A stretch of DNA of 64,000 nt from Mariniphaga sp964624645 (GTDB taxonomy: Bacteria > Bacteroidota > Bacteroidia > Bacteroidales > Prolixibacteraceae): positions 1 through 64,000 of the forward strand of contig CAZVAD010000003.1 of the NCBI GenBank assembly GCA_964624645.1, written 5' to 3'. Below are positions 52,461 to 61,336 of the stretch, in pieces. The translations under genes and the position numbers were made by a program. The notes beneath the pieces are model-generated. The model was not told the origin of the DNA. It did not search any database and was given only the letters and a program-made list of their open reading frames with translations. Numbering within the stretch: the first letter of the stretch is position 1; every line of letters starts with the position of its first letter.

Positions 52461-53800
52461 AGGCAATTGTTCAACGATACGGGCATGACATAATCACAGG
52501 CATTGAGTCGATTTTTGCCAACAAGGTAAAATCGTTGCTCACGGCTTTGGGGATTATTTTTGGAGTGGCTGCGGTAATCACCATGTTAGCCATTGGAAAC
52601 GGGGCGCAGCAGGAAATTCTTGAGCAGATAAAAATGGTTGGCGTAAACAATATCATTGTTTCGCCGATTTTGCAAACCGATAATGAAAGCAATTCGGAAT
52701 CCGGCAGCGACGAAGGGCAGCAGGTGAGCGCCAAAAAGTTTTCAAAGGGGCTTACCCTCCTTGATGCTGAAGCCATTGAAGAGATAATCCCGACGGTGGA
52801 GCGGGTCAGTCCAGTCATTTCCTTTAACTACTCGGCAATTCACGACGGAAAAAGTAAACCGGTTGTGCTGGAGGGTGTTAATAACAACTATTTCAGGTTG
52901 TTCGATATTAAAATTGTATCGGGCAAGGAATTTACCGACGAGCAGATGGAAAATGCCTTTCCGGTTTGCATCATTGGCGATAATATCCGGCAAGTGTTTT
53001 TCAATCAGGAAAATCCGGTCGATAAATACATTAAATGTGGCGATGTCTGGCTACAGGTTGTCGGCGTGGTTGAACGCCGTGATTTCACGGCTTCTGCTTC
53101 TGACGAACTGGGAATCAGCAGTACCGACAATAAAATTTTTGTGCCCACCCGCACGGTGAATATCCGCTTCCGCAACCGCTCCCTGATCCGTGCCGAAGAG
53201 GTGGAGGCGCTGGCGGCATCCGGCGGAAGCGATGGCAGCAAAACGGAAAACCTCAACCAACTCAACAAAATCATTGTGCAGGTAACAGATACCGAGCATT
53301 TGAGCTCCACTGCCGAAATCATACGGAGAATGCTACTGCGCAGGCACAACAACCTGTTCGATTTTGAAGTAACCATTCCCGAATTGCTGCTCAAACAGCA
53401 GCAGCGCACCAAGAATATTTTCAACATTGTTTTGGGCGTGATTGCCGGAATTTCATTGTTGGTAGGCGGAATTGGCATTATGAACATCATGCTGGCTTCT
53501 GTGATGGAGCGCATTCGTGAAATAGGGGTCAGGCAGGCAATCGGCGCGTCGCGGATTGATATTGTGGTGCAGTTTCTTTCCGAATCCACAATTATCAGTT
53601 TAAGCGGGGGCATTATCGGAATTTTTCTGGGCGTGGCGCTTTCAAAAATCATTACTGTGGTATTTGGTATTCAAACCATAATTTCTGCCTTTTCCATCAT
53701 TATTTCATTTGGCGTTTCGGTAATTGTCGGGATTATTTTTGGGTACCTGCCCGCCAAAAGGGCATCAGAGCATGACCCGGTCAATTCGCTGCGCTACTAA
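52457..53800 (+). CDS. MacB-like ABC transporter permease (FtsX domain)
   Basis: A 447-residue membrane component: an N-terminal helix (about 25-46, LLTALGIIFGVAAVITMLAI), a large MacB-type periplasmic domain (about 50-315), then three helices (about 325-345, 375-400, 412-438) of the FtsX domain with ERIREIGVRQAIGASR. It has no ATPase domain, unlike E. coli MacB, and no ATPase gene is in the cluster. Such mechanotransmission-type systems export substrates from the periplasm. Translationally coupled to adaptor 1. Confidence 0.9.
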   Translation: MKAIVQRYGHDIITGIESIFANKVKSLLTALGIIFGVAAVITMLAIGNGAQQEILEQIKMVGVNNIIVSPILQTDNESNSESGSDEGQQVSAKKFSKGLTLLDAEAIEEIIPTVERVSPVISFNYSAIHDGKSKPVVLEGVNNNYFRLFDIKIVSGKEFTDEQMENAFPVCIIGDNIRQVFFNQENPVDKYIKCGDVWLQVVGVVERRDFTASASDELGISSTDNKIFVPTRTVNIRFRNRSLIRAEEVEALAASGGSDGSKTENLNQLNKIIVQVTDTEHLSSTAEIIRRMLLRRHNNLFDFEVTIPELLLKQQQRTKNIFNIVLGVIAGISLLVGGIGIMNIMLASVMERIREIGVRQAIGASRIDIVVQFLSESTIISLSGGIIGIFLGVALSKIITVVFGIQTIISAFSIIISFGVSVIVGIIFGYLPAKRASEHDPVNSLRY

Positions 53801-53817
53801 ATTTAATTTTAATAAGC

Positions 53818-55302
53818 ATGAGACGACTCATAACTGCATTTTTAATTTTCAGCTTTTCAGGTTTTGCAAGTTTAGCCGCAGAAAAAGAGTATCTTACCCT
53901 TCAGGCTGTTATCGACAGAGCTTCCCGGCAATCGCTGGATGCTTTCCGGTATGAAAATATGTTTCTTGCCAGTTTCTGGGAATTCCGCTATTTCAGGGCT
54001 GACCGCCTGCCAAGTCTGATGTTGCAGGCCACTCCGTTTGATTATAACCGCTCCATGCAGAAGGTGTATAATTATGATGAAAACCGGGATGAATACAAGC
54101 CGCGCGAAGACCTGAACTCAGATATTTCCTTGTCGCTGAATCAGAATGTGGGGTTGACCGGCGGACAGATTTTTGCCCGTTCCGACCTCAATTTATCACA
54201 GAAACTCGGTGCCAGCAAGATTTCATCGTGGTCTTCTTCGCCCTTCAGTATTGGCTACCAGCAGTCGCTCAGCGGGTATAACCGCCTGAAATGGACTGCC
54301 AAAATTGAGCCGTTGAAATTTGAGAAGGCCAAAAAGAATTTCATCCAATCCAGGGAAGACATTGCCTTAAAGGCGTCCCGGTTGTTTTTCAATCTGGTGG
54401 ATGCACAGATTGAGGTGAACATTGCAGAAACCAATCTTGCCAATGCCGACACTTTGTTTAAAATCGGGCGGGGAAGGTATCAGGTAGGAACTGTTACGCA
54501 GGATGAACTGCTTAATCTGGAGCTCAGCCAGATGAACGCAACATTGGCGCTGACCCAGTCAAAACTGGGGCTTGAGCGGGCGCAGGCAGAGCTGAACTCC
54601 TTTTTGGGACTTGACAAAAATACCAAAGTTGAATGTATCGTCCCCGACACACTGCCCGACTTGCAAATCTCTGCAGGAGAAGCTGTTAATCTGGCAATGC
54701 AGAACAATCCCGAAATTCTGAATCAGGAGCAGCGGCTGATTGAAGAAGACCGGAAGGTGAGCGAGGCAAAAAGTGAAACCGGAATGACCGGCGATTTGTA
54801 TGCGCTCTACGGGCTGAATCAAAACGCTGAAGATTTCAGCGAAGTTTATCAGAATCCGCTCGACAGGCAGCGGCTGCGGGTTGGAGTGAATGTGCCCATT
54901 CTTGACTGGGGGCGCAGAAAAGGGCGGCTGGCTATGGCGCAATCGAACCGTGAAGTGGTTCGCATCAGTGTGAATCAGGAAAAAATTGATTTTGAGCAGA
55001 ACGTGATTATGAATGTGATGGAATTTAACCTGCAGGCCAGCCAGGTGACAAATACAGCCAAAGCCGACACCATTGCCCAAATGGGCTATGATGTGACCCA
55101 GCAGCGGTTTTTGATCGGAAAAGTGGATGTAACCAAGCTGAACCTTGCCCGCAATGACCAGGAGCAGGCACGCCGGGCGTATATCCGGGCGTTGCGTTCA
55201 TACTGGAATTATTATTTTACCATCCGGCGGTTGACCTTATACGATTTTGAGAAAAAAATAACCCTCTCGGAGGATTTCGACCGGATTATAAACAACTATT
55301 AA
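53818..55302 (+). CDS. TolC family outer membrane channel
   Basis: A 494-residue outer membrane efflux protein with a signal peptide (MRRLITAFLIFSFSGFASLA). Two repeats of long helices and beta-strand segments are visible (SLSLNQNVGLTGGQI; GVNVPILDWGRRKGRLAMAQ, typical of the second TolC repeat). It forms the exit duct for the adjacent permease and adaptors. Seventeen bases after the permease gene. Confidence 0.92.
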   Translation: MRRLITAFLIFSFSGFASLAAEKEYLTLQAVIDRASRQSLDAFRYENMFLASFWEFRYFRADRLPSLMLQATPFDYNRSMQKVYNYDENRDEYKPREDLNSDISLSLNQNVGLTGGQIFARSDLNLSQKLGASKISSWSSSPFSIGYQQSLSGYNRLKWTAKIEPLKFEKAKKNFIQSREDIALKASRLFFNLVDAQIEVNIAETNLANADTLFKIGRGRYQVGTVTQDELLNLELSQMNATLALTQSKLGLERAQAELNSFLGLDKNTKVECIVPDTLPDLQISAGEAVNLAMQNNPEILNQEQRLIEEDRKVSEAKSETGMTGDLYALYGLNQNAEDFSEVYQNPLDRQRLRVGVNVPILDWGRRKGRLAMAQSNREVVRISVNQEKIDFEQNVIMNVMEFNLQASQVTNTAKADTIAQMGYDVTQQRFLIGKVDVTKLNLARNDQEQARRAYIRALRSYWNYYFTIRRLTLYDFEKKITLSEDFDRIINNY

Positions 55303-55310
55303 AAAGAACG

Positions 55311-56552
55311 ATGAAGCGGAACCGAAAAAGAATTTTCAGGATACTTATTGCGGCTGTTGCGGTAGTTGTTGTTGCAATAGTTGCTTCCCTTGTTTCTGCC
55401 CCCGGAGAGAATCTGCATAAAGTGAAAAAAGGCAACTTTACCCTTGCCATTGAAGTGAAGGGTGAAATTCAGGGAAAAAATGCAATTGTTATTAGCATGC
55501 CTGATGAATTGACACACAGAGATTTGCCTATCCGGCAATTTAAAATCAAAGAGATGGTGGAAGAGGGTACGGTAGTCAAAGACGGAGACTGGGTGGCTAC
55601 GCTGGATGCCGCAGAGATTACGCAACAGATTGAAAGAAATGGCCAGGATCTGGAACGCGTTACCGCTGAACTGAATGATGCCAAAATCGACTCATCCATT
55701 ACCCTCACTAACTTGCGGGAGGAGTTGGCTGAATTTGTTTTTACTCTGGAATATAAGGAACTGGAGCTGCAGCAGGCTCAATTTGAATCCCCCGCTTATC
55801 AGCGGAAAAAGAAAGTGGAATATGACCAGACAGTCAGGATGATGGACAAAAAGCACCGCGATTACGAACTGAGACAACTCGCTCTGAAACGGAGAATTTC
55901 GTGGTTTGAAAGACGATATAACCATTTTTTCAGAAGAGATTCCCTCCTGAAAACTGCACTGAATGCCGTGCAGGTAACTGCGCCAAAAGATGGCACGGTG
56001 ATGTATGCCCGATTGTGGAATGGAAGAAAACTGAAAACAGGAGATAATGTCAGCATGTGGATGCCTACCATTGCCACGTTGCCTGATTTGTCGCAACCTA
56101 TTTCGGAAGCATATATTCCTGAAATTGACATCACCAAGGTTTCCCTTGGCGACAGCGCCGAAATTACCATCGACGCCCTCCCGAAAGATAAATTCAAAGG
56201 AGTGGTAACCAGCATTGCCAATGTGGGGCAGGAATTGTCAGGTTTTGACATGAAAGTCTTCCGCCTGACGATTGATATCAAAACGGAAGGGAAGGAAGTT
56301 AAACCTTCGATGACCTCCAACAATAAAATCATTGTTTCCCAAATCCCGGATGTCATAAAAATTCCGCGGAATTTTCTTCACAAGCAGGATGGGGAAAGTT
56401 ATGTTTATCTGAAGGAAAGCGGAAAAACCTGGAGAAAGAAAGTTACTCCGGGACTGGAAAATGAGGAGGAGGTGATTATTGAATCGGGATTATCTGCCGG
56501 TGATAAAATTTTTGCATCACCTCCCCACAAAGTGGAATCTGCAATGCTTTGA
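55311..56552 (+). CDS. Periplasmic adaptor protein (HlyD/MacA-like) 2
   Basis: A 413-residue paralogue of adaptor 1 with the same plan: N-terminal helix (about 9-27), EEGTVVKDGDWVATLD and VTAPKDGTVMYA lipoyl halves, a coiled coil (about 95-205) and beta domains. It shares blocks with adaptor 1 (SMWMPTIATLPDLS versus SSWMPVIATLPDLT) but lacks the charged C-terminal tail. Last gene of the export operon, 8 bp after the channel gene; converges with the SIMPL gene. Confidence 0.9.
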   Translation: MKRNRKRIFRILIAAVAVVVVAIVASLVSAPGENLHKVKKGNFTLAIEVKGEIQGKNAIVISMPDELTHRDLPIRQFKIKEMVEEGTVVKDGDWVATLDAAEITQQIERNGQDLERVTAELNDAKIDSSITLTNLREELAEFVFTLEYKELELQQAQFESPAYQRKKKVEYDQTVRMMDKKHRDYELRQLALKRRISWFERRYNHFFRRDSLLKTALNAVQVTAPKDGTVMYARLWNGRKLKTGDNVSMWMPTIATLPDLSQPISEAYIPEIDITKVSLGDSAEITIDALPKDKFKGVVTSIANVGQELSGFDMKVFRLTIDIKTEGKEVKPSMTSNNKIIVSQIPDVIKIPRNFLHKQDGESYVYLKESGKTWRKKVTPGLENEEEVIIESGLSAGDKIFASPPHKVESAML

Positions 56553-56566
56553 AGCAGCATACATTC

Positions 56567-57262
56567 CTATTTGATTTTGAATCTTGCAGTCACCTGATAT
56601 GAAATGGTGATGTTTTGCACCTGCTCAACGCTTTCATAGCCGGCATCGGCAGCCATCAGCATACTTTTGGCCATCACCGGGCGGGCAAAACCATCGTTCA
56701 GCTCTGTAATGGAAAGGACTTCGCCAAGTTCTTCACCAAGGCTTTCCACGAGATAGGCCGCTTTTTCACGGGCATCTATCAGGGCGTTGGTTTTCACCTC
56801 TTTTCTGAAGTTTTCAATATTTGTGTGCGTCATCTGCCCGACATTGACTGAACGGATTCCTTTGGCATCAACCAAGGAGGTGAGCTGATTCACTTTTGAA
56901 AAATCAGTAACTTTTACTTCCAGCTGTTTGCTGAACAGGAACTCCTTGCCTTCACTTCTCCAGTAATTTCCCATCCCCGTTACCCGGATTTCTTCTTTTT
57001 CGATTCCTGTTTTGCGCAGGCTTTTAATCAGATTGTCTTCAATTTTTGCCAGCGAAACTTTTGTTTTGTAGTTTTTCGGCTCTTTGTTTTTCTGAAATTC
57101 TTCTTCATAATATTCCTGAATTGTGATGGAAAGCACCATTTCATCAGGTTGTACTTCCATTTCAGCGCTGCCGCGTACTTCTATGTATCTCACTTCATTG
57201 TTGTTTTGCGCCCAAAGGGGCAGATTGAACAGCATTACGGATAAAATAATTAATTTTCTCAT
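56567..57262 (-). CDS. SIMPL domain-containing periplasmic protein (DUF541)
   Basis: A 231-residue exported protein with a signal peptide (MRKLIILSVMLFNLPLWAQ) and one SIMPL/DUF541 domain. Hallmarks are the start VRGSAEMEVQPDEMVLSI, the middle KQLEVKVTDFSKVNQL and the end VEQVQNITISYQVTARFKI. Members such as E. coli YggE are linked to oxidative-stress tolerance, but the molecular role is unclear. Stands alone. Confidence 0.87.
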   Translation of the reverse strand: MRKLIILSVMLFNLPLWAQNNNEVRYIEVRGSAEMEVQPDEMVLSITIQEYYEEEFQKNKEPKNYKTKVSLAKIEDNLIKSLRKTGIEKEEIRVTGMGNYWRSEGKEFLFSKQLEVKVTDFSKVNQLTSLVDAKGIRSVNVGQMTHTNIENFRKEVKTNALIDAREKAAYLVESLGEELGEVLSITELNDGFARPVMAKSMLMAADAGYESVEQVQNITISYQVTARFKIK

Positions 57263-57370
57263 GGCATTTAATTTAAAAAAAGCAACTATGTCAAAAAGAG
57301 TACCACTTTAAAAACCTAATTGCTTTTGCCTGATCTGTTGATTGCTGACAGATATTTTATGTAAAGGCGT

Positions 57371-58420
57371 TTAAATGATCAGCATGGCATCCCCGTAGGT
57401 GCCAAAACGGTAATCGTTTTTCATGGCCACCTGATAAGCCTCCATCACAAAATCATAACCGCCAAAAGCTGCTACCATCATCAATAAAATGGAATAGGGC
57501 AGATGAAAATTTGAGATCATGTAATTGGCCACATTGAACTCATAGGGCGGGAAAATGAACTTATTCGTCCAGCCTTCAAAAGGACTTGTATGTCCTTGCG
57601 TGGTAACTGAACTTTCGAGTGTCCGCATAACGGTTGTACCTACGGCACAGATGTTTTTCCGGTCATCTTTTGCAGCATTGATGATTTCGCAGGCTTCGTC
57701 CCTGATCCATATTTGCTCTGAGTCCATTTTATGTTTGGTCAGGTCTTCCACCTCAACGTCTCTGAAATTTCCCAATCCGGCATGAAGGGTAACGTAAGCG
57801 AATTCGGCGCCCTTGATTTCAAGGCGTTTGAGCAGTTCCCGGCTAAAATGTAGCCCTGCGGTGGGAGCGGCAACCGCTCCTTCGTGTTTTGCGAAGATTG
57901 TTTGGTAGCGCTCTTCGTCTTCAGGGGTCAACGGCCTGTTTATAAATTTTGGCAGGGGGGTGTTTCCCAGGTTGTATAGTGTTTTTTTGAATTCATCGTA
58001 CGGGCCGTCATATAAAAAGCGCAGGGTACGTCCCCGGGATGTGGTGTTGTCAATCACCTCGGCAACCAGCATCTCATTTTCTCCAAAAAAAAGCTTGTTC
58101 CCGATACGGATTTTTCTTGCAGGATCAACCAGAACGTCCCATAACCGCATTTCACGGTTCAGCTCACGAAGCAGGAATACTTCAATTTCGGCCCCGGTTT
58201 TCTCCTTATAGCCATGCAAACGGGCAGGAAAAACTTTGGTGTCATTGAAAACAAGCACATCGCCTTCATCAAAATAATCCACAATATCTTTGAACAGTTT
58301 GTGCTCAATTTTGCGGCTTGCCCTGTTCAATACCATCAGTCTTGACTCATCTCTGTTGGGAGCAGGGTACAATGCAATTTTTTTCTCATCCAACTCGTAC
58401 TTAAATCTCGATAATTTCAT
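57371..58420 (-). CDS. queA: S-adenosylmethionine:tRNA ribosyltransferase-isomerase
   Basis: A 349-residue QueA, which moves the ribosyl part of SAM to preQ1 in tRNA to make epoxyqueuosine. Signatures: ALYPAPNRDESRLMVLNR, VFNDTKVFPARLHGYK, GAVAAPTAGLHF, VTLHAGLGNFRDV and TNKFIFPPYEF. Length is normal. Last gene of the minus-strand run truB-queA, but 172 bp separates it from truB, so it may have its own promoter. Confidence 0.96.
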   Translation of the reverse strand: MKLSRFKYELDEKKIALYPAPNRDESRLMVLNRASRKIEHKLFKDIVDYFDEGDVLVFNDTKVFPARLHGYKEKTGAEIEVFLLRELNREMRLWDVLVDPARKIRIGNKLFFGENEMLVAEVIDNTTSRGRTLRFLYDGPYDEFKKTLYNLGNTPLPKFINRPLTPEDEERYQTIFAKHEGAVAAPTAGLHFSRELLKRLEIKGAEFAYVTLHAGLGNFRDVEVEDLTKHKMDSEQIWIRDEACEIINAAKDDRKNICAVGTTVMRTLESSVTTQGHTSPFEGWTNKFIFPPYEFNVANYMISNFHLPYSILLMMVAAFGGYDFVMEAYQVAMKNDYRFGTYGDAMLII

Positions 58421-58592
58421 CTTCTATAAATTGTTAATATTTTTATGGTAAAACATGAAATCTGCCTAATGAACAGTCTCTGTCCTATTCTCATACTCAT
58501 TTCATGTTCAATTATTTATACTTCTTAACGATAGCATAGCTCATTTTTTGCTTTTCATATTTTTGCCGGGAAGCTGCGTTCAGGGTAAAGGT

Positions 58593-59333
58593 TTACGTTT
58601 CCGTTCCGGGTTTTGTTACAAGGGAATCGAGATTGTTCAGGAAATAGTCAATGGACATGGCGGCGTCCGCTTTAAATTCCCCGATTCTCGTCCGGCGCAA
58701 ACTTGTGAGGTAAGCGCCGCAACCCAGTTCCCTGCCGATGTCTCTCGCCAGCGCCCGTATGTATGTCCCTTTTCCGCAAACTACCCGAATGGTTGCAAAA
58801 GGCAAATCAAACGACTCAACGGCAATCCCGTGAATAACAATTTTTTTGGACTTAAGTTTTATATCTGCACCACTTCTTGCGTAATCGAATGCCCGTTTCC
58901 CGTTCACCTTCACTGCTGAGAACAGCGGTGGCTCCTGATCTGTTTCGCCTAAAAATTTTTGCAGCGCCTTTTCAAAATCACTTTGTGTGATGTGTGCGTA
59001 TTCGCTCCGGCTGTCTTCTTCCGTTTCCAGGTCGAAAGAGGGAGTGGTTGCCCCAAGTTTCAGCGTGGCTACATATTCCTTCTCTTTTTCCTGAAATTCT
59101 TCGATGCGCTTGGTTGCTTTCCCGGTGCAAAGAATCATCAGTCCGCTTGCCAGTGGGTCAAGCGTTCCCGCATGTCCAACTTTCAGTTTTTTAATCCCCA
59201 GTTGCCTGCAAATGGTGTTGCGTACCCGTTGAACCAAATCAAATGAAGTCCATTCGATGTATTTATCAAACAGTAAAACTTCACCTTCTATGTAATTGTA
59301 TGTTTTTTTTGAATGGGCGGCAGTGTCAAACAT
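58593..59333 (-). CDS. truB: tRNA pseudouridine(55) synthase
   Basis: A 246-residue TruB making pseudouridine 55 in the T loop of tRNAs. The catalytic motif is VGHAGTLDPLASGLM with the Asp nucleophile; YVATLKLGATTPSFD, PLFSAVKVNGKRAFDYAR and CGKGTYIRALARDIG follow. The C-terminal PUA-like end is short, as in other Bacteroidota. Follows uppP on the same strand by 31 bp. Confidence 0.95.
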   Translation of the reverse strand: MFDTAAHSKKTYNYIEGEVLLFDKYIEWTSFDLVQRVRNTICRQLGIKKLKVGHAGTLDPLASGLMILCTGKATKRIEEFQEKEKEYVATLKLGATTPSFDLETEEDSRSEYAHITQSDFEKALQKFLGETDQEPPLFSAVKVNGKRAFDYARSGADIKLKSKKIVIHGIAVESFDLPFATIRVVCGKGTYIRALARDIGRELGCGAYLTSLRRTRIGEFKADAAMSIDYFLNNLDSLVTKPGTET

Positions 59334-59364
59334 TTGATTGTCAATGCATTAAAAATGTAGCAAA

Positions 59365-60147
59365 TCAGGCTGCAAAGATAGCAAAAAAACCGATGATTAA
59401 ACAGTAAGCAGCAAAATAAATTAGTTTTCCACGTTTAACTATTTTAATCATTAACGAACATGCCAGTAAGCCCGACAGAAATGCTGCTAAAAATCCAATA
59501 ATCAGAGGCAGCGCTTCGATGGATGATTCTTTTGAAAAATCACCACCGACAATATCCAGAAATGCTGCCCCCAAAATGGGTATCAGCACCATCAGAAAAG
59601 AAAAGCGGGCGATTTCATCTTTTTTTGTTCCTGTCATAAGGCCGGTTGCAATAGTTGCCCCGCTACGTGAAATGCCCGGTATCACAGCAATTGCCTGCGC
59701 GATGCCGATGAGAAACGCTTTGCCCCAGGTGATTTCTGAGTCTCCTTTTTTTATGAAATGAGCCACTGCAAGCAGTCCCGCAGTGACCAGCAACATGCTC
59801 CCCACCAGCAAAAGATTTCCGGTGAAGAACTGTTCCACCTGATCCACGAAAAACAACCCGATTACAAGTACGGGAATTGCAGAAAATAAAAGCTTGAAAA
59901 TATATTGTGTGGATTCATTCCATTGGAAAGCGAACAAACCGGACAGCAGTTTTGCAATATCCCGGCGAAAAACCACCAGGGTACTCAAAACGGTAGCCAC
60001 ATGAACCGTAACGGCAAACAGCAAATTGTTATCCGTGTGTACGTCAAGGAGAACATGCCCGATTTCAAGGTGTCCGCTGGAACTTACCGGTAAAAATTCA
60101 GTAAGGCCCTGGATAAGGCCGAGAAGAAGCGCCTGGATTGTATTCAT
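59365..60147 (-). CDS. uppP: Undecaprenyl-diphosphatase
   Basis: A 260-residue BacA/UppP membrane phosphatase with about eight helices. It recycles undecaprenyl pyrophosphate to the carrier lipid used in peptidoglycan and O-antigen synthesis, and its overproduction gives bacitracin resistance. The two conserved active-site blocks are GLTEFLPVSSSGHLEI and IPGISRSGATIATGL. Downstream of the DUF3098 gene by 15 bp. Confidence 0.96.
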   Translation of the reverse strand: MNTIQALLLGLIQGLTEFLPVSSSGHLEIGHVLLDVHTDNNLLFAVTVHVATVLSTLVVFRRDIAKLLSGLFAFQWNESTQYIFKLLFSAIPVLVIGLFFVDQVEQFFTGNLLLVGSMLLVTAGLLAVAHFIKKGDSEITWGKAFLIGIAQAIAVIPGISRSGATIATGLMTGTKKDEIARFSFLMVLIPILGAAFLDIVGGDFSKESSIEALPLIIGFLAAFLSGLLACSLMIKIVKRGKLIYFAAYCLIIGFFAIFAA

Positions 60148-60162
60148 CGTTTCCCGGTGGAA

Positions 60163-60429
60163 TTATTTGTCCTCTTTCGGCTTTTTCATGATGGCATAAA
60201 TTTCAAACATAAAGCCAAAAAGTAAAAGCATCGGGGCAAGGACTATGCGCCTGAAACTGAATATTTCGGGATTGAAAACATTGGGATCGTTGCTTTTGCC
60301 GCCAATCATCAAGATGAACCCAATCACAATAATTGCAAAGCCGATGGCCATCAGGTTGTAATTTTCCCTGCCCAAAGCAAATCCGGCTTTTCCATCTGAA
60401 CTATCTCTGGAAGCTGCTCTTTTTTTCAT
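60163..60429 (-). CDS. DUF3098 family membrane protein
   Basis: An 88-residue protein with two helices (about 24-42 and 60-80). FALGRENYNLMAIGFAIIVI, SNDPNVFNPEIFSFRRI and APMLLLFGFMFEIYAIM match the DUF3098 family, which in Bacteroidota nearly always sits between ftsX and uppP. Function unknown; an envelope or division role is inferred from this fixed position. The ATG at 60429 is chosen over one 9 bases earlier. Confidence 0.87.
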   Translation of the reverse strand: MKKRAASRDSSDGKAGFALGRENYNLMAIGFAIIVIGFILMIGGKSNDPNVFNPEIFSFRRIVLAPMLLLFGFMFEIYAIMKKPKEDK

Positions 60430-60444
60430 AACACGCAAAGATAA

Positions 60445-61326
60445 TTAATAAAACAAATCATCAAATTTCATTTTCAGGAATTTATTGACGGCAAACCAGG
60501 TGGAAATATACGAGATTGCCATGCCAAGAATAAAGACCAGTATGCACACCGCCAGTAAAGTCATGTAATCCTCCGTATTGAGCATTCCGCCCAACTCTTT
60601 TCGGAAAGCAAAGACAGATGCAAAAAGCAGAAGATTGGCAACTATGGCGCCGCCAAGCCCCAATTTTAATCCACGTTTTAAAAATGGCTTTCGCACAAAT
60701 GAACGGGCAGCGCCCACCAGCTGCATGGTGTTGATGGTGAACCGCTCGGAATAAATGGAAATGCGGATGGTATTGTTGATGAGCGAAACGAAGATAAAAC
60801 CGGTCAGTGCGCTGACAATGAGTAAAAAAACAGTGATTTTACTGACATTTTCGTTGATTACGCCCAGAAGGTCTTTCTGATAAAATACTTCACTCACCTG
60901 CGGATAGGCCAGGAATTCCTTTTCAATAAATTGCAGGCTGTCCGGATTGGTGTAGTGGGCAAACAGTTTCACATCCACCGATGCAAACAGCGGATTGAAT
61001 CCCAGAAATCCCAGAAAGTCTTCTCCAAGCTCTTTTGTCAGCTCCTCAGCAGCGGTCTCTTTGTCGATATACCGGGTGGATTTCACATAATCCGACGCTT
61101 CCAGAACCTTCTGCAAACGGGCAATATCATTCTCTTTGACATTTTCCTTGAGAACAAGTGTGAAACCAATCTGCTCCCGGACATAATCGGACAACTGCCC
61201 GGCATTGATCAGGATGATGAGCAGTGCGCCAAGCAAAACGAGCACCAGCGAAATACTCACCATGGAAGTTACCGATGAGCGGAACAGTCGCTTTTTCATT
61301 TTTCCTGAGCCCGGCTTTTTTTTCAT
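60445..61326 (-). CDS. ftsX: Cell division protein FtsX
   Basis: A 293-residue FtsX: one N-terminal helix (about 20-40 from MVSISLVLVLLGALLIIL), an extracytoplasmic domain (about 50-165) and three C-terminal helices, with SIYSERFTINTMQLVGAARS. With the ATPase FtsE, not in the window, it links division to cell-wall hydrolase activation. The frame can begin at 61401 inside the upstream antiporter gene, but ATG 61326 (MKKKPGSGKMKKRLF) fits the family and leaves a 10-bp spacer. Confidence 0.92.
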   Translation of the reverse strand: MKKKPGSGKMKKRLFRSSVTSMVSISLVLVLLGALLIILINAGQLSDYVREQIGFTLVLKENVKENDIARLQKVLEASDYVKSTRYIDKETAAEELTKELGEDFLGFLGFNPLFASVDVKLFAHYTNPDSLQFIEKEFLAYPQVSEVFYQKDLLGVINENVSKITVFLLIVSALTGFIFVSLINNTIRISIYSERFTINTMQLVGAARSFVRKPFLKRGLKLGLGGAIVANLLLFASVFAFRKELGGMLNTEDYMTLLAVCILVFILGMAISYISTWFAVNKFLKMKFDDLFY

Positions 61327-61336
61327 TTCTGCAATA

